A stretch of 64,000 nucleotides of DNA from Mactromeris polynyma. Its lineage: Eukaryota > Mollusca > Bivalvia > Venerida > Mactridae. The notes under the pieces were generated by a model. That model was not told the DNA's origin. It did not search any database and worked only from the letters and a program-made list of their open reading frames with translations. Made by a program: the position numbers and the translations under genes. How positions within the stretch are numbered: the first letter of the stretch is position 1; every line of letters begins with the position of its first letter. The DNA is taken from assembly GCA_032209605.1 (NCBI GenBank), contig JASFXZ010000020.1, positions 2,735,501-2,799,500 of the forward strand, in the 5' to 3' direction. Below, in pieces: positions 29,201 to 37,840 of the stretch.

Positions 29201-32200
29201 ATAGAGGATAATTATAGTATACGACTTATTATTCATTTCTCCATTACAAGACAAGACAGCTATATGTCGATGATAATAATATATATTATATTATGTTATG
29301 ATCCAAATAAAAACATGTAAGCAACAACAACATATTGAGATTTGGCGCTTAACTATTGTTTTTTTACCGGACAGAGTAGGGATAGTTTTGCAACAAGAAA
29401 TGGATATACAGTACGTTGTTACAGTATATGTCTCACCTGAAGTTTGGCTTTCACCTCGTTGCATACAGTTTTGATTTGACCTTTCTTCAACTTGTCCGAA
29501 TGAGTTCCTACCAGTAACACGCATAGTTTATTGGTCTTGGCAATCATCCAATCAAACCACGAACTGATGACGTCATCAAATTGATCTGATTTGTATGTGT
29601 ACATGTTGAAAGTCAAAATGGCGATTGCCGGTTGCTCGAAGAACATATAATGTGGATACAGATAGAATGAGTCCCCACAAAAGTCCCATATACACAGATT
29701 AAGTGATTGTTTCGTGGAAGATTCAGTCTCGTTTTGAGATGATTCTGACTGGTCGCCAACGAGACCATTTAAATGTTTCTGTTCACGTGATAGGCCTCTT
29801 GAGTTTGTGACCTTGACTTTCATCAATGGAGGCGGTGGTTCTTCTTTGACTTTTATATCCTCATAGGTCATGTCACTGACCTCTATACCCGCAGACTTCT
29901 CGTACATTTCTTCTGAAAGTCTAGGTTGACCGTCCACTAGTGTTTGTACAAAGCTTGTCTTCCCACTTTTTGGAGCACCAAGGACTAAAATCTACCATAA
30001 AATAACAAAATAAACAAAGGACTAAAATCTACCATAAAATAACAAAATAAACTTAGAACTGCTGTCTGGACATGAAGACGACAAAGTTAAGCTGAACGTT
30101 CTGAACAAAGAGCATGATTACAGGGTCTGAAGAAAGTCAGACACTGTTTCAAATTTAATACATTGCCTGGATTGTGATAAATCTAAAATTATTCCTTGTA
30201 TATCAGACACTTATGTTAAGAGTAACAAAATTACTGCACAAAAGCGTAGTTAGCAATCTATTGAAAAATAAGACAATCTGCAAAAGTTGACTGATCTCGA
30301 TATTCAAATATGCAAAGGTTCTGTCCGACAACTGGTAAAGTGATCAGCTGCAGTATTTTTCATATTTTTTATATTTATATAATTATTAATTATTATTTTT
30401 TATATATTCTGTATACAGGACAGGAGATTGTCACGAGTTCTCCCCCTTTCTCCCTCTAGAGTTCTCTCTCTTTATCACTTTATCCCTTCTATAGTATGTG
30501 TGTTGATATGATACTTTATGAAGGGATAACGGGAGAGAACTCGTGACCATCTCCTGAAGTATACACTGAACATTGAGTTGTAAAATTTAAGACAATATAT
30601 AGTAGGGGTTTATTTAGAGAAGAGTCAATAGCTACTGAAACCTCGTTCTGATGTACACTTATTGCGCAATTCGTATTCTCACCACACTTACCTTTACTCC
30701 TTGATAAACCTTTTGATTGATTTGTGTTTCTTGTATAAACTGAATCATAGATTTCAGGCCGCACTCACATACGTCAGCTGGCGGGAATGTCAATGGATTG
30801 CCGTCCACACACAACTCCTTCTGAGAGTCCATTTCCAATTTCTTCATTTTATTCAACTCTAATGTCTTTATCCTGTTCGCGGATAAATCTAATTTCTTTG
30901 TTATAACCATGAGATGCCCGGGAAATTTATTAATCACGTTTGAGCTCAGATCAATCTCTGACATGAGATGGCAGTGTTGAGGGTTCATGTTGAAAACTGG
31001 AATTTTTGAAATCTGGTTTTGACCGGCTTTCAGCGATTCAAGAGTGCTTAATTGAAACACGTCCGTTGGAAGAACAGATATTTTATTTTTAGTAACATTA
31101 AGTTCCCGTATGTTTTTCAGATAGCGGACGTCAAGTCCAACTTCACGTATATTGTTGAAACTACAATCTAATATTTCAAGTTTTCGCATATGACAGACGT
31201 CCTTGAACACCGAGGTAAATTTATTATTGTCTAACATAAGAACTTGCATTTTCTTCAATTTTTCAATACCTTTCAGACTGTCTATAGAGTTAAAACTCAA
31301 ACTTAGTCTCACTAGATTCTTTAATTTCTTTATAGTCGTTGGAATTTTCGTAAATTTGTTGTTGTTAAGGTTAAGTTCCATCAAATGTTCCAACTTTAAA
31401 AACGAATCTGGTAGACTGGCATCACCAAGTTGATTTTCACTTAGGTCTAACTTCTGTAAATGTTTCATACGCTCACATATCTCTTCATTTAGACTGCTCA
31501 GTTTAAGTCCACTGACCATTAAGATTTTCACATTAGCTGATTGACCTTCCATACTGTCCAAAGTATCCTGAAAACATGAAATACATCAAATGAGACAAAC
31601 GTTTAAGGGAAATTCTCTGAGTGGTTTGATTGTGGAATTGATAATTCATCCGTGTGCTAGTAATGCATCAAGTCGGCCCGGTAAGCTAAGTCGGTAGAGC
31701 ACTCGACTACCGACCTGGAGTTCTCAGGTTCGAGGCGCGGTAGAGACGTATACGTTCTCAGTGACAATTTGACTGAGGATAATGCATACGAAGTTATTTA
31801 TTCACCACCACTGATGCATGCAGGGAAGATGTCAAATGGTTGCGGTTCACCACCACTGATGCATGCAGGGAAGATTTCAAATGGTTGCGGTTCACCACCA
31901 CTGATGCATGCAGGGAAGATGTCAAATGGTTGCGGAAGAACATGGTAGTACTGGTTGGTGACCCAGTCAGTATTGCTGGTCAGATCATGACTTGAAGAGA
32001 CCGGCGAACATAACTAAAATACCGCTGAAAAACGGTCAAAACTCCAAAACGACAGTGCGGATAAACGAACATACTAACAACAGTGAAAATATTCTTCAAG
32101 AAAATGAGCGCCGCTGTACGATTTCAAACCTCTTCTTTAAGTGACGTCATTTCCAGAAAACGTCACATGTGACGTCACCATGTCCTGACAGCGAGCAATA

Positions 32201-32740
32201 TTTGCCCCATATGGCAATATGAAAACGAAGTGACCATATGTAGTAAATATTTATTCCTGTTTGCAAATAGTGACATCACATGTTACATTTTCTTGAAATG
32301 ACGTCACTTACAGAAGAGGTTGTAAATCCCATAGCAGCGTTCAAATGTTATTGACAAAAAATCTCAGAATACTATTCGTACGTTTACATGAGTATAACCA
32401 TCGTAGGGCGGTCAACAACAATCGAATGCTGAACATATACAATCAAGACAATCTATTCTGGAAGGAGTACATCCACCACATATATACTTTCCTGAACAGG
32501 TATGTCGGAATAATCATTTTGTTTTATTTTTAACTGAGCAACAATGTGTGCATACTATGTACGTACCTCATTAGTGTCAAATAATCTCACAGACATTGTG
32601 CGCTCCCTCTTAGCACTTGGAAGGCGTTCCGGGTGCATATGCCTTGCTCCTTGGAAGCCAACATGAGCCATTGTTGGGCCTCGTGTCTCTTGCAGCTCCC
32701 CACGAGACCCTGTCCCTCTACGCCTGGTACTTGCCGACAT
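13698..32740 (-). CDS. LRR-Roc-COR (Roco family) GTPase, 12 exons
   Basis: Large Roco protein, architecturally closest to MFHAS1-type proteins (LRR-Roc-COR without a kinase), which act in innate-immune and stress signalling in vertebrates. Twelve exons with canonical borders and consistent phases give 3528 nt (1175 residues). Leucine-rich repeats lie at about 71-315. Roc starts at about 351, with P-loop GAPKSGKT (355-362), DFCG (453-456) and THSD (513-516). COR spans about 594-931. Then come CX2C-X22-CX2C (941-970) and a Ser/acid-rich tail with LPGLNADEM (1066-1074) and LPGLNAEQM (1145-1153). GTP binding is supported by the motifs, while the biological role is inferred from family. The start ATG at 32740 is the first in frame, but an upstream non-coding exon is possible because the frame stays open a little further 5'. 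The introns are loaded with repeats. Confidence 0.9.
15715..15897 (-). repeat. tRNA-derived SINE
   Basis: On the - strand the head reads GGTCGATGGGTAGAGCGTCT (box A) and GAGTTCGAGCC (box B), followed by a body with GAGAACTGGTTGGTAACCAG. This tRNA-like head plus core is the layout of metazoan SINEs. A related copy is at 44001-44158. Confidence 0.8.
16982..17128. mobile_element. Pogo/Tigger-like MITE, CAGTCGGACCT family
   Basis: Ends CAGTCGGACCT...AGGTCCGACTG with TA on each side (16980-16981 and 17129-17130). It is 147 bp long and non-coding. The TIR matches the left end of the larger element at 33586. Confidence 0.85.
17714..17852. repeat. 28-bp tandem repeat, about 5 copies
   Basis: Units of GTCAGTTTATGCCAAGAATT plus ATTCATTC. 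The last copies carry point changes (ATTAATTC, GCTAAG). The open frame across it is a consequence of the repeat. Confidence 0.9.
18793..19189. mobile_element. MITE with GGGCCCGATTTCACGAAA-type ends
   Basis: The left end GATTTCACGAAAATACTTAA is mirrored at the right end by TTAAGTATTTTCGTGAAAC. It is about 397 bp, AT-rich and non-coding. GGCCC-type ends resemble PIF/Harbinger-derived MITEs. The superfamily is inferred, because the target duplication is not clear. Confidence 0.75.
19542..19914. mobile_element. Foldback element with ~105-bp inverted arms
   Basis: The left arm runs from CCTCGATACCCAGG to about 19650. The right arm returns from about 19805 to CCTGGGTACCGAGG. The arms pair over about 105 bp with scattered mismatches (shared words include ATATGATACCCTGGGC, GCATGAATA and TTGATTGG/TTGACCAATG). 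The spacer holds a smaller GAGCGATC...GAGATCGCGG dyad. No coding capacity. Confidence 0.7.
19930..20065 (-). repeat. tRNA-related SINE head
   Basis: On the - strand it reads CATGGTGGTTGAGGGGTTGA, then box-B-like AAGTTCGAAACC. It adjoins the foldback element and lacks an identifiable full body. Confidence 0.6.
20066..21380. other. 3' proximal part of Roco intron 11
   Basis: AT-rich sequence without a recognisable repeat or exon. The spurious frames here are short and have no family resemblance. Confidence 0.5.
21381..21548 (-). CDS. Roco exon 11: CX2C-X22-CX2C segment
   Basis: Acceptor CATCTGTTGACAG, donor GTCAGT. It encodes GVLVERLMECPSCKLLSFIG onward to REKKR. Four cysteines (941, 944, 967, 970) are spaced like a zinc ribbon or knuckle. 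Metal binding is inference from spacing only. Confidence 0.85.
21549..22791 (-). other. Roco intron 10, mostly minisatellite
   Basis: The donor-proximal 640 bases are the 54-bp array described separately. The rest (about 21549-22145) is ordinary AT-rich intron. Confidence 0.8.
22150..22791 (-). repeat. 54-bp minisatellite made of copies of a 5' splice site
   Basis: About 12 copies of a 54-bp unit, starting directly at the exon 10 donor. Each copy on the - strand carries TACACAG/GTGAGACC or TACACAG/GTAAGACC, the same sequence as the real exon-intron border, followed by GTTCCAGGCTCC. Copies are exactly 54 bp apart except one 56-bp step (22626 to 22682). Because 54 is 18 codons, the exon frame reads on through the first copies (YTGKTRLVPGSYTQCIHP). 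The last copy has CAT/GTGAG. Confidence 0.9.
22792..22960 (-). CDS. Roco exon 10: end of COR region
   Basis: Encodes VVFSFTKHDNNSGATLRFEL to MDFEELLHSYT plus one base. The acceptor (GATCTTTGAAG/GTGG) has a weak pyrimidine tract, so the exact start is less sure than elsewhere. The phase fits exon 9 (0) and exon 11 (1). The donor CACAG/GTAAGA is the template of the adjoining minisatellite. Confidence 0.75.
23413..23545 (-). CDS. Roco exon 9: COR segment
   Basis: Encodes FPKYMPPGLFEMLSVRAHGQ to HKDVKLQ. The pattern 'FP-x-PxGLFE-x-L-x-VR' is typical of the C-terminal half of COR in metazoan Roco proteins. The donor is GTAGGT. Confidence 0.88.
24137..24286 (-). CDS. Roco exon 8: COR segment
   Basis: Acceptor CACTTTGCAG, donor GTAAAA. 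It reads GSSYNLDPDKDSMHSRKYLI, then PWFRKVPEPESMQEQWEPL. Split Arg codons on both sides match exons 7 and 9. Confidence 0.85.
24602..24782 (-). CDS. Roco exon 7: COR segment
   Basis: Encodes GITQSKYDQLKDELLEEGIA to LLLNNLDLGYLVSK, a helical stretch. Acceptor AATTACACAG, donor GTAAAT. The ITQSKYDQLK...LLKCMLSHL layout is the usual continuation after the COR core. Confidence 0.88.
24783..27378 (-). other. Roco intron 6 (2.6 kb)
   Basis: AT-rich intron. The only recognised structure is a degenerate 31-32-bp tandem repeat at 27038-27231 (AACGGTCATTTTGGAATTTA plus TCTACATCAAG). Confidence 0.7.
27038..27231. repeat. 31-32-bp tandem repeat, about 6 copies
   Basis: The two rightmost copies are nearly identical (ACGGTCATTTTGGAATTTAT then CTACATCA). 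The left copies are increasingly diverged. It lies about 150 bases from a Roco exon, inside the intron. Confidence 0.85.
27379..27523 (-). CDS. Roco exon 6: COR core
   Basis: Encodes VLWFANNTALKDVVILRPAW then FFDIFRAIFRHDL. The 'LKD-V-x-L-x-P-x-W-x-x-D-x-F-x-x-x-FRH' pattern is the most recognisable part of the COR domain. Acceptor TTTAATTACAG, donor GTAATG. Confidence 0.93.
28144..28382 (-). CDS. Roco exon 5: start of COR
   Basis: Encodes (G)FETIAASIEMLSNDSRQFPN to IMQYLHETGK. The donor AAAG/GTAGGT gives the expected LHETGK-VLWF join with exon 6. The frame stays open past the donor to 28054, which is read-through into the intron. Confidence 0.92.
28780..28951 (-). CDS. Roco exon 4: Roc-COR linker
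   Basis: Encodes AHAEKQRHIVQKKIDEITEK to EVIITSAAKNT plus one base. Acceptor TGTCTACTCTAG, donor GTAACA. It is charged and helical, between the GTPase and COR, as usual for the end of Roc. Confidence 0.85.
29437..29991 (-). CDS. Roco exon 3: Roc GTPase domain
   Basis: Starts ILVLGAPKSGKTSFVQTLVD, so the P-loop is at the exon's N-terminal edge. G3 is WDFCGD and G4 is VGTHSDK. A roughly 60-residue polar and proline-containing insert (KVKEEPPPPLMKVK and a Ser/Gln/Glu stretch) separates G1 from G3. The acceptor TTATGGTAG is weak but phase 0 fits both sides. The donor is GTGAGA. Confidence 0.93.
30411..30565. mobile_element. Foldback MITE in Roco intron 2
   Basis: The left arm GTATACAGGACAGGAGATTG then TCACGAGTTCTC is mirrored by GAGAACTCGTGACCATCTCC then TGAAGTATAC. 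The arms are about 50 bp with small mismatches, extending into ATCCCTTC/GAAGGGAT. Total 155 bp, non-coding. Confidence 0.75.
30692..31567 (-). CDS. Roco exon 2: leucine-rich repeats
   Basis: 292 codons after TCATGTTTTCAG. Nine or ten LRRs of the LxxLxLxxN type can be read (for example LQKLDLSENQL, LMELNLNNNKF, LVRLSLSFNSI, MQVLMLDNNKF, LEILDCSFNNI, IRELNVTKNKI), a ligand or partner-binding solenoid. The donor is AAG/GTAAGT. The exon ends VYQGVK, directly before the Roc beta strand. Confidence 0.95.
31675..32060 (+). repeat. tRNA-derived SINE with an internal triplication
   Basis: The head has GGTAAGCTAAGTCGGTAGAG (box A) and CAGGTTCGAGGC (box B). The core has TCAGTGACAATTTGACTGAG. A 45-bp unit (TTCACCACCACTGATGCATG plus CAGGGAAGATGTC...) is present three times at 31800-31936. 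The tail is AAGAACATGGTAGTACTGGT. It appears to be the fullest copy of the family in the window. Confidence 0.85.
32109..32339. mobile_element. Foldback MITE with ~70-bp arms containing TGACGTCA
   Basis: The left arm (CGCCGCTG...AACCTCTTCTTTAAGTGACG...) is mirrored by the right arm (...CGTCACTTACAGAAGAGGTT...CAGCG). Each arm carries ACGTCA words, and the left arm has TGTGACGTCA. Total about 231 bp. It lies 228 bases from Roco exon 1 on the intron side. Confidence 0.8.
32567..32740 (-). CDS. Roco exon 1: N-terminus
   Basis: 58 codons, beginning MSASTRRRGTGSRGELQETR and ending VRLFDTNE before GAG/GTACGT. It is basic and low-complexity, with no family motif, so it is supported by its open frame, its strong donor and phase match to exon 2. 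The ATG has only a fair context, and the frame is open 18 codons further upstream without another ATG. Confidence 0.65.
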
Positions 32741-33585
32741 AGGGACGGTATTAGGATCAGCTTCAATGTTCTTCTCTTTGACAACTTTCAGAAAGTGTCA
32801 CATTTTAAAATATCCAACCAATTCTAAAATCAAAAAAAATCAACTGCAAGATGTTATTGCAGGCTTATGTTACGCAAAATAGCATTTCTACAATAGGAGT
32901 TTTCCTTATGTAAACTTAGGCACCATTTCGAGGGTTCAACGCAAGACTATTGTAACTCCAATGTATGAACCCGCGATTTCCTTTATTGTCTTAGTATATT
33001 AATTTCATTTTATAAGCAGAAATTAATCCCTACCAAGAATGCTCAAATTTCTTTTTTTTCTTAAAATAGAAATAGCATGCTTCACATTTGAACGAACAAT
33101 ACCGTAAAATTGACGAATGTCACTTTCATTAACGATCTAATTGGCCACTAGAGGAGTGCTTTGTTGAAATTAATAGGCTAGCGAAAATGTGTTTCATAAT
33201 TAATGTTGACCACTGTGAGGTTTCAAATATCGTTACCATGTCAAGTGAATACAGAGGTTAATTGATCTATTGTTCGTTAAATACTTTGTTCGTTCTTGCT
33301 CCCACCAAGCAATTGGCTTAAAATGCTGAATAATCCACAGCCATGCTGACAAACCACTGCCATACTGACATTTAAAACAAAAGACAAAATAGACCGTGTG
33401 ATTTACATAAAGTATGTCAGAAATTATATATACCCAATAATATTTATGAATGCCAAAATTGAAGAAACATTAAACTCGCTTATATTTGTAATTAACGAAC
33501 CATGCAATTCATATTTAATTGCTAATTTATTATTATTCTAATTAAGTCTCGTGATATACGTGTCAAACATACACATGCATATATA

Positions 33586-34060
33586 CAGTCGGACCTCGTT
33601 AATTTGACAACGCTCTATCCGAATAATATGTATCATCCGAAATAAATATCAGGTCCCGTTGTATCTACTTATGCACGTCGAATCGAAAAGGGCTATTATA
33701 AATAATGTACCCAGCAAACAATTGACGTTGGATAGACGTTGAAACAAGGTCAGAAACTGACGTTGGATAGACGTTGAAACAAGGTCAGAAACTGACGTTG
33801 GATAGACGTTGAAACAAGGTCAGAAACTGACGTTGGATAGACGTTGAAACAAGGTCAGAAACTGACGTTGGATAGACGTTGAAACAAGGTCAGAAACTGA
33901 CGTTGGATAGACGTTGGATGTTGGTTGAAAATGAAAGTTTTTTAGACGTCATAATCCAACGTTGGAACAACGTCGTGTTTTGAAGTTGGAACAATGTATA
34001 CGTATTATTCGAAATAAAATTTCGGACTCACTGAATTTGAATGAAAGAGGTTCGATTTTC
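33586..34060. mobile_element. Pogo/Tigger-like element with internal 35-bp tandem repeats
   Basis: The left end CAGTCGGACCTCGTTAATTT is preceded by TA and matches the TIR of 16982-17128. The right side (ATTATTCGAAATAAAATTTC then GGACTCACTGAATT) is the complement of that family's other end, but its last bases are degraded, so the right border is approximate. Inside, about six copies of a 35-bp unit (ACGTTGGATAGACGTTGAAA plus CAAGGTCAGAAACTG) lie at 33722-33925. Confidence 0.75.
33722..33925. repeat. 35-bp tandem repeat, about 6 copies
   Basis: Five complete copies plus a partial one, nearly identical to each other, so recently amplified. They sit inside the pogo-like element. Confidence 0.92.
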
Positions 34061-34825
34061 AGAAACTGTGTAGAAAAGAACTGTAGGGTTAGCGCAGTCG
34101 ACCAGCATATCTTGTATTACGGTACCGTGTAGTTCTTGTAGACAGGTTCAAAGGAGTTCATTTATATTTTTGCAACGCGAACTTGAAAATACCATCGTTC
34201 TCACGATCTTGATGTAAGTACCGTAAAACGTGCATTACATCTTATCTGTCAGGCTTTAATAAAGATGCACTTAATGCCAGGAATAAATGACACATTGAAC
34301 ATTTATTAAATGTGAAGTATATCAATCTATCTAAAAGTAAATCCGTTCGTTTTAAGATTATGAATAATGAAATGATGTGTATTATGTATTATATTGGCAT
34401 CATGCACTTCAATACCTGTGTTTTGCATAGAAACGAAAATATTTGGATCAGAAAATGAAAGACGTATTCATACGGGAGTTGTAGAAACAATCTGGACTTG
34501 TCATTGTACATAATGCTTTTATCAGTGCACTTTGAATTATATTTAGCTTTTATACGCCGCAAATTGTCATTTTTTAAAATGGTAGTGGATTCGAAATACG
34601 ATTCTAGTAGTCATTACCAGATTACATTGGATACAACAGAACTTGACAGTGTGATACCTTCTCCTGCAATATTTGTTTATCACATATGTATTGTACATTT
34701 GTATTTCTTGTGCATGATGCATTGATTTGCTAATTGTAATTGCCCCTCTACTATTGTATTTGTATTGTGTATATTATGTACTCATGCTGTCATGTATATA
34801 TGAACTGAGATATGTAATTTCTGTT

Positions 34826-34853
34826 CTGTTCTGTTCTGTTCTATGTAAATAAA
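34826..34853 (+). repeat. (TTCTG)n microsatellite, possible non-LTR element 3' end
   Basis: Four TTCTG-type units followed by TATGTAAATAAACTG. Short tandem repeats ending an AT-rich 3' region are characteristic of CR1/L2-like retrotransposons, but no reverse transcriptase is visible upstream. It could equally be a plain microsatellite. Confidence 0.35.
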
Positions 34854-35319
34854 CTGTAAATTTGTAGTTGACAATATTTATTGTGACCTTAACTTCACAC
34901 TTATTTAATGGAGTTACAAAACAAATCATACTTCACCAAAGCCGTGGAATGACTGACCTTAATACTCTGACATTAATCCGTAAGTGACGTAATCTTAATC
35001 TAGTACCCTCCTTTAAAGTCAAAGAAAAAACTATGTATTGCCAGAATAACTGAAAGTCTGGCATTTTTATTATCATACATGAAAATGGATTTGCATAATT
35101 CTACCTGCACTGTTGTATGTGCAGATTAAATAAAGGTAAAATATTTAGTTAGTTGGAAACATTATAATACACTAGTGTACACTGACTTATCGAATGTATT
35201 TAATGTCTTCCATTCTGTTTTGTTATAATTTTGTTGCACACATTCTTAGTTACAGTAAAACCTAAAAAAAATACCTGGTTGTGAATGTAACCTTCCCTGT
35301 ATTATTCTCTTTCAACAAA

Positions 35320-35650
35320 TATAGCGTAGATACCTGGCATAATATTTTGTTTACTTTATGTCACAAATCCACAGATGGAACAAATAAAATAAATAAATGT
35401 GATGATGCGAAAAACATCAGTACCGCAGCTCTCACTTAAAGATGATCAGGTTGATTGGAAAGCGTCTAATAGCGTGTGTGTGTGTGCCCAGCCTGACTTG
35501 ACGCATCGTGTTATATAAACCGATAAATTCGACCTGAGAATCATGATCTACACGTAGCCAATAGCAAATATACAAACTTTCATGTAGAAATGTTATTCAA
35601 TAAAGTTATTTGACATTAAAAAAGTGCACACTTATAAGGTGTGTTAAGTG
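35320..35650 (-). repeat. Uncharacterised interspersed repeat, copy B
   Basis: Inverted relative to copy A at 4130-4490. Shared words include AGCGTAGATACC, CACAAATCCACA, AACATCAGTACCGCAGCTC and TTTGACATTAAAA. Both copies end near CTTATAAG...GTTAAGTGTA. Confidence 0.7.
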
Positions 35651-36461
35651 TACATGTAATAACAAAGTCGATATATAATAAAAAAATATGAAAACCTGCA
35701 CTCGTAGTACACGTGACATATTAAGCTTCATAACTATTTTTTTCATGTTATCTAAGTATACATCTTAAATAGTATCATCTATATACAAAATACGATACTA
35801 CAGGGCAACATGTCATAACGGTGTGACGGCAATTTGGCGCACATTGAATGGTATAGTGACCTCAGCATATTCAAAGTTCAGATTCATGTAATTAGTTTTT
35901 TCTTTATGTATACATTTGTATTTAATATGTTCATTTTCAATTAAAATGGGTTTAAATATTTCTTCAATATATGAATGAAACTTTACTTTTGTAAATTTGC
36001 GTTTTCAAAACATTTCTCTTCAGTAGAATGAATACATGGTAATTACTGTATGAAGCAGACGAGCATCGGTTATTGAAATGTATTATTATCATCAAAGCGA
36101 CTTGCATCGAGATTAATGTTACACTTTTCAATAGGAGTAAAAAAAAAACATGTGAGTTCCCGTGTTGTAAATACATATATATACAAGGGTATAAAACAAA
36201 TTTAAAGAAAAGCATAACATTATTGTGAATTTTGATGCAAAAGAAATGCATTGACTAGTCTTCGTCATTTTAGATAAGAAAACAGATTCAATCAAATTGA
36301 TTTCATATTTTGATATTACAAGTCTGTAAATATTTATTTGTGTGACATTAATTTGGAGTCTCGTCTGAAAAAATGTCGTGCACAATGTTCAAAACTGTCG
36401 GTTTAATGCATTCATACTGCAGTCTGTGTCACTGACAGAACGAACAGACGCAAATACAATA

Positions 36462-36568
36462 CATTAAAACCTCAATAATAAGACCACCCTTAGGACTCTA
36501 AAAATTAAACTGGTCTTAATATTGAGGTGGTCTTATTATTAAGGTGGTATTTAAGTGAGGTTTAACTG
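36462..36568. mobile_element. Pogo/Tigger-like MITE, short copy
   Basis: The left end is CATTAAAACCTCAATAATAA (one mutated position relative to CAGTAAAACC). The right end is GTGAGGTTTAACTG, with TA on both sides. It is 107 bp and lacks the amplified 17-bp block seen in the 392 and 13044 copies. Confidence 0.8.
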
Positions 36569-36829
36569 TACATATAGGATTATGTATACTGGGACAAAAA
36601 GTTAAAGACTGTAGTTTTAAATTATTTGAGTTATTGCTTTTTCAAAACGATTAGAAATGTTCGCCACAAAATGTTATGAAAAGTTTTCGAATTAAAAGAT
36701 TGGGCTGAAATTATTAGAGCAGCAATGTTTGAATGTTTAGTACCTCCAGTGATTAAAGCATATTTCCATCTTTTAAACACGGATAGGCAAAGGGAGCACC
36801 CAATAAATTGTGGACGCTAATGCCCCCTT

Positions 36830-37380
36830 CACATGCACGGATTTTTCTTACGAGTCCTTACGGATCGCCAACTCGTAGTCAAACGCAAGCATCCGTAAAT
36901 AACTCGCTGGTATCCGTAAATAATTCGTCACAACTCGCAACAACTCGCAACAACTCGCAGACAATCTTAAGGATCCGTGAAAGGAGAGGCAAATTCTTTG
37001 ACATGTCAAAAATCTTCTTACGATTGTCCACGGATTGATTTTTCCGTAAATAACTCGTAACAATCCGTAAGAATCGTAAACCGCTCGCAACAACACGTAA
37101 CCATCTGTAAACTGCTCGCAAGAATCCGTAAATGACTCGTAACAAATTTGTTTACGATTTGTTACGGTTAGTTTACGATTTGTTAACGGATTATTTACGG
37201 ATTATTACGAGTGCTTACGTGTTGTTCACGATTTCATTCGGGTCGTGTTACGATGGCTTTACAGATTGTTACGAGTTATTACGAGCACTTTACGTGTAGT
37301 AACGAGTACTTTACGAATAGATAAGTATTCTTTACGTATGCCTACGTATTGTTTACGATTTGGGGAAAGGAATGTATTCA
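36830..37380. repeat. Degenerate short-repeat region with strand switch at its centre
   Basis: Left of about 37148 the sequence is built from words such as CCGTAAATAACTCG and CTCGCAACAA. Right of it come their complements (CGAGTTATTACG, TTGTTACG, GGATTATTTACGG). It may be a transposon with long subterminal repeats, or a foldback. Candidate left terminus: GCCCCCTTCACATGCACGGA at about 36822. Confidence 0.65.
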
Positions 37381-37840
37381 AATATAGATATGAAATGTCG
37401 CAATCACTGCTTGTTTACGGTTCTTTTCTCCACATTTACGACATTGCCTATCGCAAACAGTCATTTCCGTTAACAGAAGACATGACGTCACATTCAAAAA
37501 ATAATTTTCTATTTATAATGAGATTCAGACACACTCTATTCAGGTTGATATAAAGTTGTTTATCGATTTTATTAACCGTAATCCGGAAAAGCACACAATC
37601 TTTTAAAGCAGTTTTCGCCAGACAGGATTTTCTGCTGGGAAAAACAAATTTTTTTTTTTTCAATTTACTAGTGCGGTTTATTCAGTAGTAAAACAAACCG
37701 ACGTACGACCCTGGCCTGGTTCAAGAACGCATGTAGCTTGAAGCCGGTCATTATCATTATCGCATCATTTTCAACATAATGCAATAGTATCAATAATAAC
37801 AAGCATGTTACTGCGGTCGGATGGCAGTTGGTCTATACGT

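Larger units (their letters stand above)
31568..32566 (-). other. Roco intron 1 with SINE and foldback element
   Basis: A 1.0-kb intron occupied mainly by a SINE (31675-32060) and a foldback MITE (32109-32339). Donor GTACGT, acceptor TTCAG. Confidence 0.8.

Noticed and set aside
34498..34725. 75-codon frame upstream of the (TTCTG)n stretch as a LINE remnant
   Set aside because: No reverse transcriptase or endonuclease motif is visible. Only the 3' microsatellite is suggestive.
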